A stretch of 64,000 nt of DNA from the NCBI GenBank assembly GCA_023853785.1, contig JAJIRX010000567.1, forward strand, positions 310,001-374,000, in the 5' to 3' direction. This DNA is from Psilocybe azurescens (taxonomy: Eukaryota > Basidiomycota > Agaricomycetes > Agaricales > Agrocybaceae). The notes under the pieces are model-generated. The model was given only the letters and a program-made list of their open reading frames with translations. It was not told where the DNA came from and searched no databases. Below are positions 25,349 to 36,878 of this stretch, piece by piece. Position numbers and translations under genes: made by a program. Within the stretch, counting starts at the first letter, position 1. The number at the start of each line of letters is the position of its first letter.

Positions 25349-26004
25349 AATTCTATGTGTTCCATTGAAGAATTAGTTTTGAATGATCAGGGATGAATAT
25401 CGAGTAGCACGAAGAAACGTACGTTATGAGTGATGCTTAAAGATTGTGGATAGTTCTGCTGGTTTGAATGTTTAAGAAAGCGTGGACCAAAGAGACGACA
25501 GTCTAGGATTTATGCTTCTCCAAGGAAAGGTGGGGTGAAACTGCTTGAGCGAATCCTGGGCAACCTAGTCTGCTTTAAAAGCAGTCCGGGGGTGTCATGA
25601 AAGCGAGCCATAGCAATCTGTAAAATGGAACAATGCGCGTTCATTAACCATATTTTGATTCACTGAAAGAGAACATGATCGATTAGGGAATACACGATGC
25701 GGAGGCGCGAGGGACAAAGAGGGTGTGTGTGTGGTAAAGCCCACGCATTGGCGAAGCTCTCGTCCAAAAATGGCAGAGAAACGCTTTTACCACTGCCATG
25801 AGTTGGCCTGCTAGTGTATAATAGACAAAGGCCGTCGAATGCAGCTTATCGATGCCTGGGCAACCATGATTTCTAGATGGAAATCGAAAGGTTTTTGAGC
25901 AGAACGGCTTGTATTATGGATGAAAGGGATCCGAGTCGGATTACCGTCTATGTTCAAGATAGTACTGTGGCCAAAGTGTGAGAGTCACCGAGCCACTCAC
26001 GGGT

Positions 26005-26097
26005 AGCGAAAAGGAGAAATTACATAATATATTGAGATTGCTCGTATTTGTCGGAAAGACCTTTTTAGGCACTGGCACAATTGAGCAGAGCTTCTTC
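26005..26097. repeat. 93-bp tandem unit, copy 1 (empty site)
   Basis: Begins AGCGAAAAGGAGAAATTACA and runs to the next AGCGAAAAGG at 26098. Its TAA is followed directly by TATATTGAGATTGCTCG, the uninterrupted form of the sequence that copy 2 carries around the MITE. Confidence 0.75.
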
Positions 26098-26500
26098 AGC
26101 GAAAAGGCGAAATTACATAAGGCTCCGTTCGGATTCAGAATGTGAGCCACATTCTCACATTCTATGATGGCATTCTCGGTCACCTGACCTCAGTGTGATA
26201 ATTGTGTGACTTCCTAATTAGAATAGGAGGTTAAAACTACAATCTAATTTTGGGATTTTCTCCTATCCATATATAATTTGACCTTATTCATGAAAAATTA
26301 GATGCAAAGAACTTGAATATACCTGGATAGACGTCGAACAGCTTGAGCGCGACACAACCTTTCCCGATTTGGGTTATCTAGTCACAGAAGGTCACAGATT
26401 GGATCAGAATGCCAACTTCCATTCTGAATCCGAACGGAGCCTAACGTGTTGAGGTTACTCGTATTTGTCCGAAGAACCTTTTTAGGCATTGGCAGAGCAG
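26098..26500. repeat. 93-bp tandem unit, copy 2, split by the MITE
   Basis: 5' part 26098-26120, then the element, then the 3' part from 26445 (CGTGTTGAGGTTACTCG) to about 26500. Both parts align in order with copy 1. Confidence 0.75.
26121..26441. mobile_element. MITE, PIF/Harbinger-like, 321 bp
   Basis: Perfect 22-bp terminal inverted repeats: GGCTCCGTTCGGATTCAGAA plus TG at 26121-26142, and its reverse complement at 26420-26441. Flanked by TAA at 26118-26120 and 26442-26444, a TWA-type 3-bp target duplication as used by PIF/Harbinger elements. The TIR start also resembles that superfamily. The inside has no coding capacity, so it is non-autonomous. Copy 1 of the host repeat gives the empty site and confirms the boundaries. 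Confidence 0.85.
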
Positions 26501-26520
26501 ATAATGAATCAGACATGTGA

Positions 26521-26745
26521 ATGCCCGGAGTGCGTAGGCATAATACCACATATATTGACGCTAAATTAAAGAATTACTACAAGTTTAATGTACTACCTAG
26601 TCATTATCTACAAGATAGCCAGTACTATAGCCTGGACCATTGTAATTTAAATATAGAAAGAGAATGGAGATCATTTATCCAATCGTTAGATAGAAGGAAG
26701 GCACAGGTCGAAAAAGAAAAAGAGAAAAAGAAAGCTAAAAAATAA
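26521..26745 (+). CDS. Small AT-rich ORF, possible transposon fragment
   Basis: 74 codons with AT-rich codon use unlike neighbouring genes. The C-terminus is charged (VEKEKEKKKAKK). It lies just after the MITE-bearing repeat. It may be the end of a decayed transposable-element gene; no family was recognised, and it may not be expressed. Confidence 0.25.
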   Translation: MPGVRRHNTTYIDAKLKNYYKFNVLPSHYLQDSQYYSLDHCNLNIEREWRSFIQSLDRRKAQVEKEKEKKKAKK

Positions 26746-26819
26746 TTACAATTACAAAATACATAGCATCATGAGAAAAAGGATGGCCGTAACGTTTTGA
26801 CAAGATCCAAGAGTTGATT

Positions 26820-28009
26820 TCAATAAGCGAGTTTGTGAATTGTGTCATTATTATATTTTTCGTTACCAATATCGTAACCCGATGGTGGACTCGAGGTTGC
26901 GGAAGAAAAGAAGAAAATGGAAGGTTCAAAGCTCTCAATAGACGACGAACAGGATGTGCGTTCGCGGGCGGGCCCATGAGAGGACCTATATTCGTGAGGG
27001 GAAAATAAGTCCTCCTGCAGATCTGACATCGAGAGCAAGGCGGATTCTTCGTCATGAATTATCGCGATGTCATTTACAGACCGGGACTTTTCTTTGCTCG
27101 AATGTGCATCCCACGTTCCAATTTTGTCGTCCGAGCCCAACAGAGGTAGAAGAAGAGCGGGTGAGTAGTGTTGCTGGAGCAGATAGGCGATGAACAAAGA
27201 CCGGTTCGTCGGTGCTCCCTCTTCACCAGTGGCAACCCCGAACATGACCCTCTTCCTTCTATGCATCCTCTTCCTCGCATTTCGGGGCCGCCACACGTAT
27301 CGCTGCGGATTGCGATAATACCACGCGTAATCGTCCTCCTCCAGCTCCTTCTGCACAGCCGGTTCCGCCTCCCGAAAGTTCCCAGGCCTATTGTACTCCT
27401 GCCGAGGACCCGCACTTGTAGGGCCGACAGGAATATCTCCACCGCTCTGCGACCTCTTCAGCCGCTCGACCATTGAAGTTGTCTCCCCGCTCTGTTTCCC
27501 TTTGCTGTCGAACGCGGACCAGACGTGGATGTTATTTCTTGTACTCTTTGTCTGGTCGATCGAGCCCTCTCTCGCGTTCGTTGTGGAGGCACGGCTGGGA
27601 TGGGCGGTACTACGGCGCTGCTGGTTTTCAAGTCGGCGTTCGTTGATCCGTCGCGTACATGTTGGATACGCGTGGGATGATCGCTCATCTGAGAATCAAA
27701 CTCGAGAAAGGAAGATTCCTGGTCGCTGCCTTGTATGTCGAGGAAGGCATTGGTATTAAGTGGGTTGTCAGTTAGAGTGTGCATAATAGGTGGTCGGGAA
27801 GTTGTCGTCGTCATTATTGTTGAAAGAGAGAATGATCTCGAGATAGTGCGTCGCATATGGTGTGAGCGTGTCGCTCTTGATAATTCGGTGGAGCGATGGT
27901 CAGGATGGTGATTGGGACTAGGAATAGGGAAGGAGGGGGATGAAGCCTGAAGGACCACAAATGAAGGTGGCGAAATATGGCAGCTCGTACTGGTCGTAAC
28001 GGACATCAC
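26820..28009 (-). CDS. Unrecognised low-complexity protein (one frame break)
   Basis: The N-terminal half is Ser/Thr/Pro-rich and disordered ([20 protein letters not shown]..., [19 protein letters not shown]). After RQRVQE, adding one base to the run 27535-27537 continues as [21 protein letters not shown] central conserved-looking part follows: [20 protein letters not shown] with a basic RKRMHRRKR cluster. The C-terminus is acidic, then Ser-rich. The interval is 1190 nt; one added base makes 1191, an exact 396-aa frame without introns. No domain was recognised. Confidence 0.55.
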
Positions 28010-29529
28010 GGAGAATTGAGGCGTGGTTTAGGTGCCCACGCAATTTGACTGTTTCTGTATATGTATAAAGAGCAGTAATAGGGTATGCTTGAGATTGAGC
28101 ACTGACGTTGTGTGTAGCTTGGAAATTACTGAATTAAAGCGCGTCCGGTAAGGTTGGTATTAGGTTAGGTCCGTGTAGTGGCTGAAACGAATCGGCGAGC
28201 GCGAAGATGGTGGATGATGTTGGAATAGATTATGATATAATGGAAACTGAATTGAGGAATGAAAGTATCAGAGATAATGAAGAGCGAAAAGGAAGGTGTC
28301 CACAAGTTATAGGGCTATTCTGAGTCAGTAAGGCGCCCTGGCCTACGCAATATTAGACAGTGTACTGTATAAGAATGGAAGGAAGAGAGAAACCACAGAT
28401 CACAGCTGGATAAATAGCTAAGTATAAGATGACGTGCTGATGCTCCCAGACCACAGTCCAACGGAGCCCAGTCCACAAAGCGATGAAACGAGGGGGAAAA
28501 GGGAAGTGGGATAGATCGGGTCTCGTGGATTATATGTACAAGGAACTTTCCCTGCAAATTGACTGGTAATCTGCGGTGTGTCTCAGCTCCAGGTGGAATG
28601 AGCCTTGTTGGATGCCCAAAGGGGCTGGTATCGTGCGGGCGAATGACTCTTAATGCCGTACTCCGAACTCAATGGATGTCCGAGCCGTTTTGGTGGGATG
28701 TTGAACTCAGGGGATACGAGGCGCTTGCGATTGCGATTGCAGTAAGATTATAAGACAGTAGGGATGCCTGGGACATGCAATGGCACGGATGTCTTCTAAT
28801 GACTGGATCCTTCGGACACGGAGATGACTGAGTCAAATGCCGTGCGATCTATTTGTAGAAAGGCACCTTGCAATTGAGCGATATGTCGCCCAGGCCGAGT
28901 CACCGATTGTGATCGCTTTGTTGATTGTTTTTGTCCTAATGCGCGTAAAATTAGCTCAGAATATCGAAGATAGTGCGTACAAGTTTGTGGTCAATGATAC
29001 AATACACTCGAAAACTTCCAATGAGTCCAATCATCATGAATTCCATCCATAGTATTGCCGATTGCCGAGAACGGGGTGTATACCCATATTTCGTCCGTGA
29101 GTCAACAGGTCATTTGGACATTCCTAGTGATAGCATTGAGCGGTGTTAGCTCGAGAGAACTCAAAGTTAAATTGCGGAAAAAGCGGCTCTGGCAATTAAG
29201 AATAAGGATCGCAGTCATTACCAAGTCACTCTCGCATAATTATTCCCCGTCTGCCTGCTTGCTGGACCATCCCAGGGGTTAAATTCGTCCCTTTCCGATT
29301 ATGGCTTACGAGAGCACCCTGAAATTCGTGCATTTCTTCACTTCATGGCTCCCATTTAGTCAGAGGAGATTTGGTTGGAATTTGGACAAATTGCAGGGAA
29401 GCCATCGTGGTAAGTTAACTACTCAGTACTGTCCATGCAAGGTGTTTGTTCGCACCCGAGGGACTCCCGAACACGTTGTGATTTACCGACATAGCCTTCC
29501 GATAATAATAGTAGCACATTCAAGTAGCC
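28010..29529. other. Intergenic between divergent genes
   Basis: About 1.5 kb. Several short ORFs, none supported. A CACGTG E-box lies over the first possible ATG of the next gene (about 29530-29540). Confidence 0.4.
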
Positions 29530-30068
29530 ATGTCACGTGTATTCAGACCTCCCCAAGTCGTTGGTCGTTTAACACCGTTGCCCGTAACCTCAACAAAAAT
29601 GTCTTTCCTTCAGGTTCTGCGCCGACCATCGGCGGGTTCTTCAATACGAACATGGAGTAGAGGATATGCCGCTACGAATGCTACCGCTTCCTCATCAGCA
29701 CAACCGCAGGAAGCGTCGAAGGGTGCTAAGAAGTCAGGCGAGTAACTTACCACAGCTCCATTGCTTTAAGCATTACATTGATGCTTATTTTTCTTTTTAT
29801 TGGAATAGCATCTGCCTCTACACCGCAGGCTGCAGCTGTGCCAATTTCATCCTGTGTTCCCGACACCCTGTTGAAGGGGGTCAACTACCTCAAAGGTCAA
29901 TCCCCCGTTCTTGCACGCGCGGACGAAGAATACCCGGAATGGCTATGGAATGTTCTAAAGCCTAGAGTCTATGAGGACGATGGGCCTGGTGGTCGCAAAG
30001 AAAGGATGGAGAGGAGACAGGCAAATCGACAAGCTATCAAGGACCGAAACTTCATGCAGACACAGTAG
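29530..30068 (+). CDS. Mitochondrial ribosomal protein mL54
   Basis: Large-subunit mitoribosome protein (yeast MRPL37 / mammalian MRPL54 family). The first exon encodes a basic, Ser-rich import sequence (start at 29530, or the internal Met at 29599). The second exon gives the family core: SSCVPDTLLKGVNYLKG, then DEEYPEWLWNVL, and a basic C-terminus ending RQAIKDRNFMQTQ. The intron runs from donor GTAACT near 29743 to an acceptor near 29810, but its phases do not close with the first exon as written. A one-base error or another donor (GTGCTA, slightly upstream) would solve this. A decayed copy of the second exon lies about 700 bp downstream. Confidence 0.8.
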
Positions 30069-31478
30069 AGGAATTTTTATGTGTTATTTAGGTGCGTTAC
30101 GTCTACAACTTGTGTCATTCTCAATTGCTAATCCTATTTTCTGTATCTTCAAGTCTAAAAAAAAGTATAATACTCGACACGACGCGTCGTTTTTTTAGTG
30201 TGGACTTTAAGACTTCCCAGCTGGCTCACAACCTACAGTACGCAAATTACACCAGAGGCCAGGAAACTTTAATCTTCGCGGAAGTTATGTGATTCATTGG
30301 CATAGCTCAGGACTCTACGACCATGATCTTGCTTCTTCGAATTACGAGTACCAACAGTGTAAAGCCAAGCTAGGACCTAGAAAGGCTGAGGCTTCCCAGT
30401 GGTTGCCACTTGCCTCCGGCTCAGCACCTGTGACCTAACCTGAGATTTGCACAGTAGATTGTCTTCTTCCCAAATGTCTGTCACTATCAGGACAAATGAA
30501 CCGCTGCTTGACTTAAGAAGAAGTAGCCTCGAAGATCGCGACCATGAAGCGTCGCAGCAACTGTGCTTATAACTTTTGGTTTATTATTATACAATCCGCT
30601 TCTATACCGCATGTTGCAGCTGTGCCAACTACTTCGAAGGCCAATGCCCCGTTCTCGCACTTGTGGACGAGGAATATCTGACACAATGGTCCCGGGAGTC
30701 GGAGAGAATGAATATATAGGAGAAAAGTAAGTTGACAGGCGAATAAGGACCGGAACTTCATGCAGACGCAGTAGATGATTTTTATGTATTATTCGACTAT
30801 CTAGGCTCAGCGCCCCAAGGCTAGAAATACGAGCTCGACGTGCCGATTTCTCAGTTTGGACCTTAAACTTCCCAGCTGGCTCACAATCCACACGCATGCA
30901 CCAAGGACTCCACGTACGGTAACCATTTCGAAATGCGAGTACCGGCGGTGTAGTAAAACGAAAGGCTAGGCCTTCTGAAGATTTCCAGGGGTTGCCGCTT
31001 GTCTCCATCCCATGTCAGCTAAGCATGTGGCCTAACGTAAGCCTTGCCTGGTTCTTCCTCAAAATACCTTTCAGGATCAATGAATCGCTGCATGCCTTCT
31101 TCCTTAGCTTTGTTAGCACACAATTCCGATACTGAGTAAGATTTTTTCTTTATACATGAACTGGTCTCGAAGATTGTGACCGTAAAGCTAAGACTTGCTC
31201 TTGAACTTTGAAACGGAATTTATTATCTTGGCCTTGCATAAGGCTTGTACTCACCGCGGAAGTTAGCTTTCGGGAGTGACTTTGAAGGCTAACTTAGGCC
31301 GGGGATCACATGGGAAAATAGTTACGTGCTGTAAAATGAAAGTGTAAAAGGGGGTCGCTTTAGATGCTACTTTGATAAGCTTGATCTTTCACACCACTTC
31401 CAGTGTACACTCACTTGTAAAAATATCGACTATACCCCCATTTCCTGCGATACCCTTTACTCACCCAGAATTCTACCA
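30069..31478. repeat. Degenerate tandem segmental duplication behind mL54
   Basis: The 3' flank of mL54 recurs with its pseudo-exon. Shared words include CTTCCCAGCTGGCTCACAA at about 30213 and 30872, and ATGAACCGCTGC / ATGAATCGCTGC at about 30495 and 31080. The offset falls from about 700 to about 590 bp, so the second copy has deletions. No other gene was seen. Confidence 0.65.
30590..30775 (+). pseudogene. Decayed copy of the mL54 3' exon
   Basis: Matches the mL54 second exon from its acceptor side (CTTCTATACCGCATGTTGCA against CCTCTACACCGCAGGCTGCA) through the shared end GGAACTTCATGCAGACGCAG plus TAG. The middle has lost about 80 bp and has stops, so it cannot encode mL54. Confidence 0.75.
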
Positions 31479-32758
31479 ATGCCAGCTGTGACCAGACCGG
31501 ACGGTACTCAACCCCCAATAGTTGTCCCAGACGATGCATTTCGGGTGCTCATAACAGGATTCGGCGTGAGTCTAAAGGTTTTCTTCCTCATTATCTGGAC
31601 TTTGTGATGATATACTCCTGGAAAAGAATGTTAACAAGGTTTATTTCTATCGACCGCAGCCTTTCCTTAACTACGAGGAGAACCCGTCCTGGCTTGCCGT
31701 GAAGCCTTTGCAGAATGCGATTCTGTACACCGATCTGCTTCCGGATGCGCTGGTGACGAGACCTCAGCATACTCTAAGCTCTTCATTGATAACATCTTCC
31801 TACGTTACTGAACAGTCTCAGGATCCAGCTCTAGAGGCCTCACAGCCAAAGCCTATCCACGTCACTACGCTCAAGGTCCCCGTAGTCTATGATTCCGTTC
31901 TTAGTATTGTTCCAGGCCTGCACGCCCGACCGCCTGTTCTCCTGAGAATGCACCGCCAGATTGTGCAGAGCCACCGGATAGCAACTACGACTTTATATTT
32001 CATATCGGAGTAGCGGGACGTGGGCCATTGCGGATGGAGCGTATAGCACATAAGCTTGGATACCACATGAAGGATGCAACGGGAAAGCTTGCTCCTGCCG
32101 TCAGGCTGTCCACCAAGGACTTTAGCAGGAGGGGAGACGGTGCGGGTGTGATGGGTGTCGGAGGAAGCGCACCGGGTGCCCTTGGCACGATCGGAGGGGG
32201 AGGGGGAGGCGTGAGTTCAGCAGAGAACATGGAGAGAGAGCGTTTAGGCATGGACATGGTGGAAACGGGAGGCGACACAATCGCACGGCCAACACGCGGC
32301 TTTGGGGTGGGCTACGAGACGTTCCCCGAGGAAATAACCACGGACGTCGACGTAACAAGACTCGTGCACGATCTAAAACATTCTGGAGTAGAGGTCTGTC
32401 CCCTTTTCCTTCCATTGTCATCCGAACTGCGTATCGTTGTCTGTTAACACTTTTCTCTTTTTGTTTTCTTTTTGCACGTTATACGTTATAGCAAATATAC
32501 ACTTCTATGGATGCAGGGCATTATCTGTGCGACTTCATCTATTACTGTTCTCTCGCAGAAGTCAAGCGCTCTTCCAAGCCCTACGAGAAGCGCAGGCACA
32601 CCCAGGTGCTCTTCCTGCACTGTCCCCCTGTGAACCAACCCCTATCCACTGAAGATGTCACGGACGCGATTAAGAGGATCGTAGTGTGGGTGTGCGGCCA
32701 GCAGCAGCTACACGACGCCAAGGACGACACGGTCATCGCCGCTGGTGTCAGTGGGTAA
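31479..32758 (+). CDS. Pyroglutamyl peptidase I (peptidase C15), with Gly-rich insert
   Basis: Removes N-terminal pyroglutamate from peptides in the cytosol. Exons 31479-31565, 31660-32393 and 32492-32758. Motifs: VLITGFGPFLNYEENPSW at the N-terminus, FHIGVAGRG with the catalytic Glu in MERIAHK, the catalytic Cys in DAGHYLCDF and the catalytic His in VLFLHCPP. It is 362 aa once one base is added at 31941-31942 (CC to CCC), which joins PPVL to PENAPPDC; bacterial enzymes are about 215 aa. The extra length is a low-complexity Gly-rich insert (about 32120-32220) and linkers. All three catalytic residues are present. Confidence 0.85.
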
Positions 32759-34152
32759 GATCAAGACCCTATAACAAGAAATCACGGCAAGGCTAACGGT
32801 CTCCTTCATCTAACAACGAGCTTATTTCACTGAATGCTCGGTATCGGGTTCATACAATTCAATTATTGAGCGGAGAAGTTGTCTTATGCTTAAGCTTCAA
32901 CGTTTACCAGCAAAAAATATAGTTACATCGATAGAATCTGGTTTGGGTTTTTGTCTCTCTTTTGTTCTATGGGTTTGATTGACGGCGATGTTGTCAAGAA
33001 TACATTTCTTCCTTTTTCTATATATACTTTGGACTTTCTGGATTTAGAGCTCATTTTTAGGATATGCGGCTGCGGTGTACGTTATGGGTCCATTTTCTCT
33101 CTTTCACATGCTAGACAATCTTTTTCTAGTCGTCACAACTATATAATCGAACTTGCTCAGCAATACATCGATTTTACATTAAAATTTTAACAAATTTCAA
33201 GTGTTATCGCTTCATTGCAAAGGAGCTAGCTTTTCGCCGCCAGTAGTGTATCGACTCGGAAGGGGGAGCTTTTCGCTGACGTCGCGCATCAAAATAGTGC
33301 TACTTACGACAATTCTCGGCGTAGACTCTGGCATATCATTGGGCTCTTTATACACCACTAGATCAACACGCTACTGCTTACAGGAAGTCATTGCAATATC
33401 ACGATGATAATTTGATAACGACCTTTCGGTTCGGAAACGTGCAACGCATGACAAGAGCTCACGTTAAATTAGAACATATTATCTGGCTAACATCAGAGTA
33501 TTTGGTACCAGCTGCTATCTTCCAAGGACACTGCGCTAACATCAACTCTGCCTGCGCGTCGTTTTGCGTCTTCATCAAGTCTCCGTCTCCGCGTTTCCGA
33601 GGTCACGACCCAAGTTATATCACGTGCTGGGAATTTTTATCTATCTATTTCTGAGTTGGAATTCGTTGAGCGCTGGAGATAACGGGCTTTGATCAGGCTG
33701 CTCAAAATTTCAGCGTTCCGCTCCGTCATCTTCCGTATTCACTAACTCTGTAGTGCTCTGGGCAGCTGACTGTGATTGTCATCTTAATCTTTTGTGACTC
33801 GCCCCTGAGTGCAATGGTGTTGTAACCTGATAGCCATCGACAGCTGTCTGTATCGGTGATATTGGGGCAGTTGTGTTTGCCACCGAAACTATGATAACAC
33901 TGGGGAACACTCTGGTCGGAGGTTGGCCACACAGGTAAAGGAATATCTCGTGATCTGTTAGTGAACACAGTTCCACGCGGCTTTTCTGGACAGGAATTGA
34001 ACGCACGTACCTTTATTTGCTAATTTCCTCTTGTATCAAGCCTTGCTAGACATTTCTGTCTTCTGATCTCTTGCCTGGAGACAGCACATCTCTCAGTAGC
34101 TGATTTATATGCTTGGTTAAGTCTTCAACGACTCAACGCTCAAGCTCTTTCA
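32759..34152. other. Intergenic
   Basis: 1.4 kb, nothing recognised. Short ORFs on both strands lack support. Confidence 0.4.
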
Positions 34153-35636
34153 ATGGCTACTCTGGTGGGCGCTATTGTAGACGACTCGGACCCTGCTGTT
34201 CGCTACTCCGAAGGCTGGTTAGCTAACACAAGTGTTACGGTGGGTCCGAATGGGCAGATTCCACTTTACAACTCTTTGCACGTCGCACAGTCGAACTCTG
34301 ATTTTTCCTTCTCTTTCAATGGTGAGTCTGCGACTTCAGTTAAATGTTTATCGCTCACTGAAACTCCCAATCACGATTAATAGGTAGTTTTGTATCGGTA
34401 ATGGGTTCGGTGTTGCCCTCATCTCTACCGAGATGGAGTTGCTTTATTGATGGTGTCAAGTTGCTGTCCGTATCATTCACTGACGGTCAAGAGCACCTGC
34501 CGCTATGTTCACAGTCCTTGGGAGATGGCCATCACACGATTACCGTCCTCGCAAATGCGACGCAAGACAGTCCATTTTGGCTTGACTATATCCAGTATGA
34601 CCTATCATCCAGTGAAAATATCGACGATGTGGACAAAGTCTTCAATCCAGGGACGGCAGCCGTTATGGTAGGGAATTGGGCTCCACTTTTACCTTCCGGG
34701 TCCGGTGTCATGACAAGAGATAAGAGCTCGAAAGTACAAGTTCAGTTCAATGGTAAGCCAGGTATTAGACCTCCATTGCTATAATGACGGAACGAAATTG
34801 CAGGTGTCTCTCTGACCTGGCTAGGTGTCTACAACAACAATGTCTCGGGTCCTTCTACGACAGCAACCTACACGATTAACGGAAGCAATCCTGTCACTTT
34901 CCCAGTAAATAACTTTGCCTCCAATTCTACACCCGTAGTGTTCGATCAGGTCGTATTCCAAACCGCCAACTATCCCCGTGGACTGCACAATCTCGAAGTC
35001 ACCTATGAGGGGGACTCGCATATGGCACCTCTTACTTTAAAGAGTTTGATAGTCCAAAATGTTACTGAGCCTAGATCGACTCCAGCTAGTTCCAATATGT
35101 CCACGTCGTCGCTGTCTGCAATCCCTAGCGCCACGATATCGCCATCTAATTCCGGGAGTAATCGCCGGCCTCATGCATCTGGTCCTATTGCTGGGGGCGC
35201 CGTTGGAGGGTTTCTTCTTCTCATTATCATCTTTTTGTGTCTTATTCTTTGGAAGCGGAGAAAATCCAAGTCTGGACCGGAGCTGTTCGGATCCTCAAAC
35301 GTTATCCAGCCATTCAACGACACTCAATATCACATATCTGACAGCTGTTCATCAAGCCCCACGAATTCAAAGGCTTCGGGCGTTACCATCCATACATCAT
35401 CGGGATTACGTGGAGACTTGCTCCTTGGAAAGCAGCAGCGGATAAACGAAGTGATAACTTCAAATTTGCGCCTACACATACCCTCTATGGTGCCTTCAAT
35501 ACCTACGACATCTTCATTGTCTGCGACCTCGTCTCGGTCACCCGAAATTCGAATGCATGAAGATAGTGGACTTCGACTTTCACAGCCAGAGCATACGAAT
35601 GTTATCGACATACCTCCAATTTATAGTCCTGTATAA
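34153..35636 (+). CDS. Single-pass membrane protein with two beta-rich ectodomain parts
   Basis: Three exons, 456 aa. The ectodomain starts without a clear signal peptide (MATLVGAIVDDSDPAVRYSE) and carries the paired motifs SFVSVMG...WSCFIDG, DSPFWLDYIQYD and VSLTWLGVYNNN. A Ser/Thr-rich stalk, a Gly-rich plus hydrophobic helix (GPIAGGAVGGFLLLIIIFLC) and a basic stop-transfer (WKRRKSKSG) follow, then a Ser-rich cytoplasmic tail ending IPPIYSPV. Intron donors GTGAGT and GTAAGC both split the same kind of Asn-Gly codon pair. This architecture is common in mushroom genomes; ligand and function are unknown. A paralogue lies at 56716-58296 on the other strand. Confidence 0.75.
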
Positions 35637-36878
35637 GCTTATGAGAATCGAAGGGTTGGCTTTTCTCTATCAACCAAGCTGTAGAGTTTCGTTGCTTCTT
35701 GGAAGGGCGATATATTGTTGGCGATCTCATTCAGGAGTGGACTTCCTTGTGGAAGCAGAAGTATTGGAAGAAACTTGGATCGTATCAGAGTTACACAGGT
35801 TGTTTCGAGCGTACGTTTGGGCGCAAAAGCGGAATGTTTGCTTTCAACGTTGCGGGCTTGTTTTTGTCGAGAAACAACAAAGAACTTTAGTTGAGATCCA
35901 AAATCATCTTATCTTGTCACCGTCAGTACGTGACTGAACTTGACCAAACACAGCCAAGCGCATCGAATGAAGGCGCGACCAACGCGCCAGTTGACCACTA
36001 CTTGCTCATCACAATCACAATCCTTTTGCGCGACTGTTCCGCTTACCTCTTCTTAGGCACTGCATGCACAACTTATACACATAAATTCAGTACTAGTGGT
36101 GCACGATGACGCCTTCAGGCTGATAGTGCCCCGACGACGATGCCTCATGAACAACGACTCCCGCAAGAGACATGTGACGGTATAATCGACGTCTTTCAAT
36201 GACAGCACAAACACATCCCATCGATGATAATAACCAGGACTTTGGTTCAGGAATCAGCTAATCGGATTGGTTCGAACAGGCTCAAATCGCTCTACTAAGC
36301 CAGACGAGACAGAAAAAGAGTAAAACAGCCGGTATAAACCGCAAGGGTTGGACCAACGACGATGATAACGAGGACTGTTGTACCATCCTCCTAAACTCCA
36401 CGACCCATTCCTTGGACCTTCAGCCCGCATCCGTCGACGTGCCGGCAGTATTTTTGCTTTTGCGTTAAAAATACGACAGATAAACACATACACTGCGTGG
36501 AATACTCTCTCAATATCAAAGCTTTTGAGGCTTTTAGCTTCGCGTGAAAGAAGTCGACCCGGAACGGCTTTCTCGGGTTTCTTTTCGTCGCCCATAGGTC
36601 CGCTCAGGGCTATCTCGAGCTTTCTTCAGCGCGTCCCAGTGCAAGCTAACAAAAAGCCTTTTGTATCATCCCATGTACGTGGTATGATAATTGATCCTTG
36701 TTCTAATAGAAGTGCAACGCTTAGAACGTTATATGACGTTATTCCTCACCTCACCTCGATACGTGAAGGCGGCACCATGCATTGGTCTGTTATTCAGGCC
36801 TCCCCATCAGTCACACTGGCTATTTTTATGCAGTACAAAAGGGAGTCAACTTTCACCATATCTTTCTTCCCTCCCGCT
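35637..36878. other. Intergenic
   Basis: 1.2 kb between tandem plus-strand genes. Nothing recognised. Confidence 0.4.

Larger units (their letters stand above)
25349..26819. other. Intergenic block with tandem repeat, MITE and a small ORF
   Basis: Between two minus-strand genes. Contains the 93-bp duplicated unit, the MITE and the AT-rich ORF listed separately. The first 650 bp hold nothing recognisable. Confidence 0.45.
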
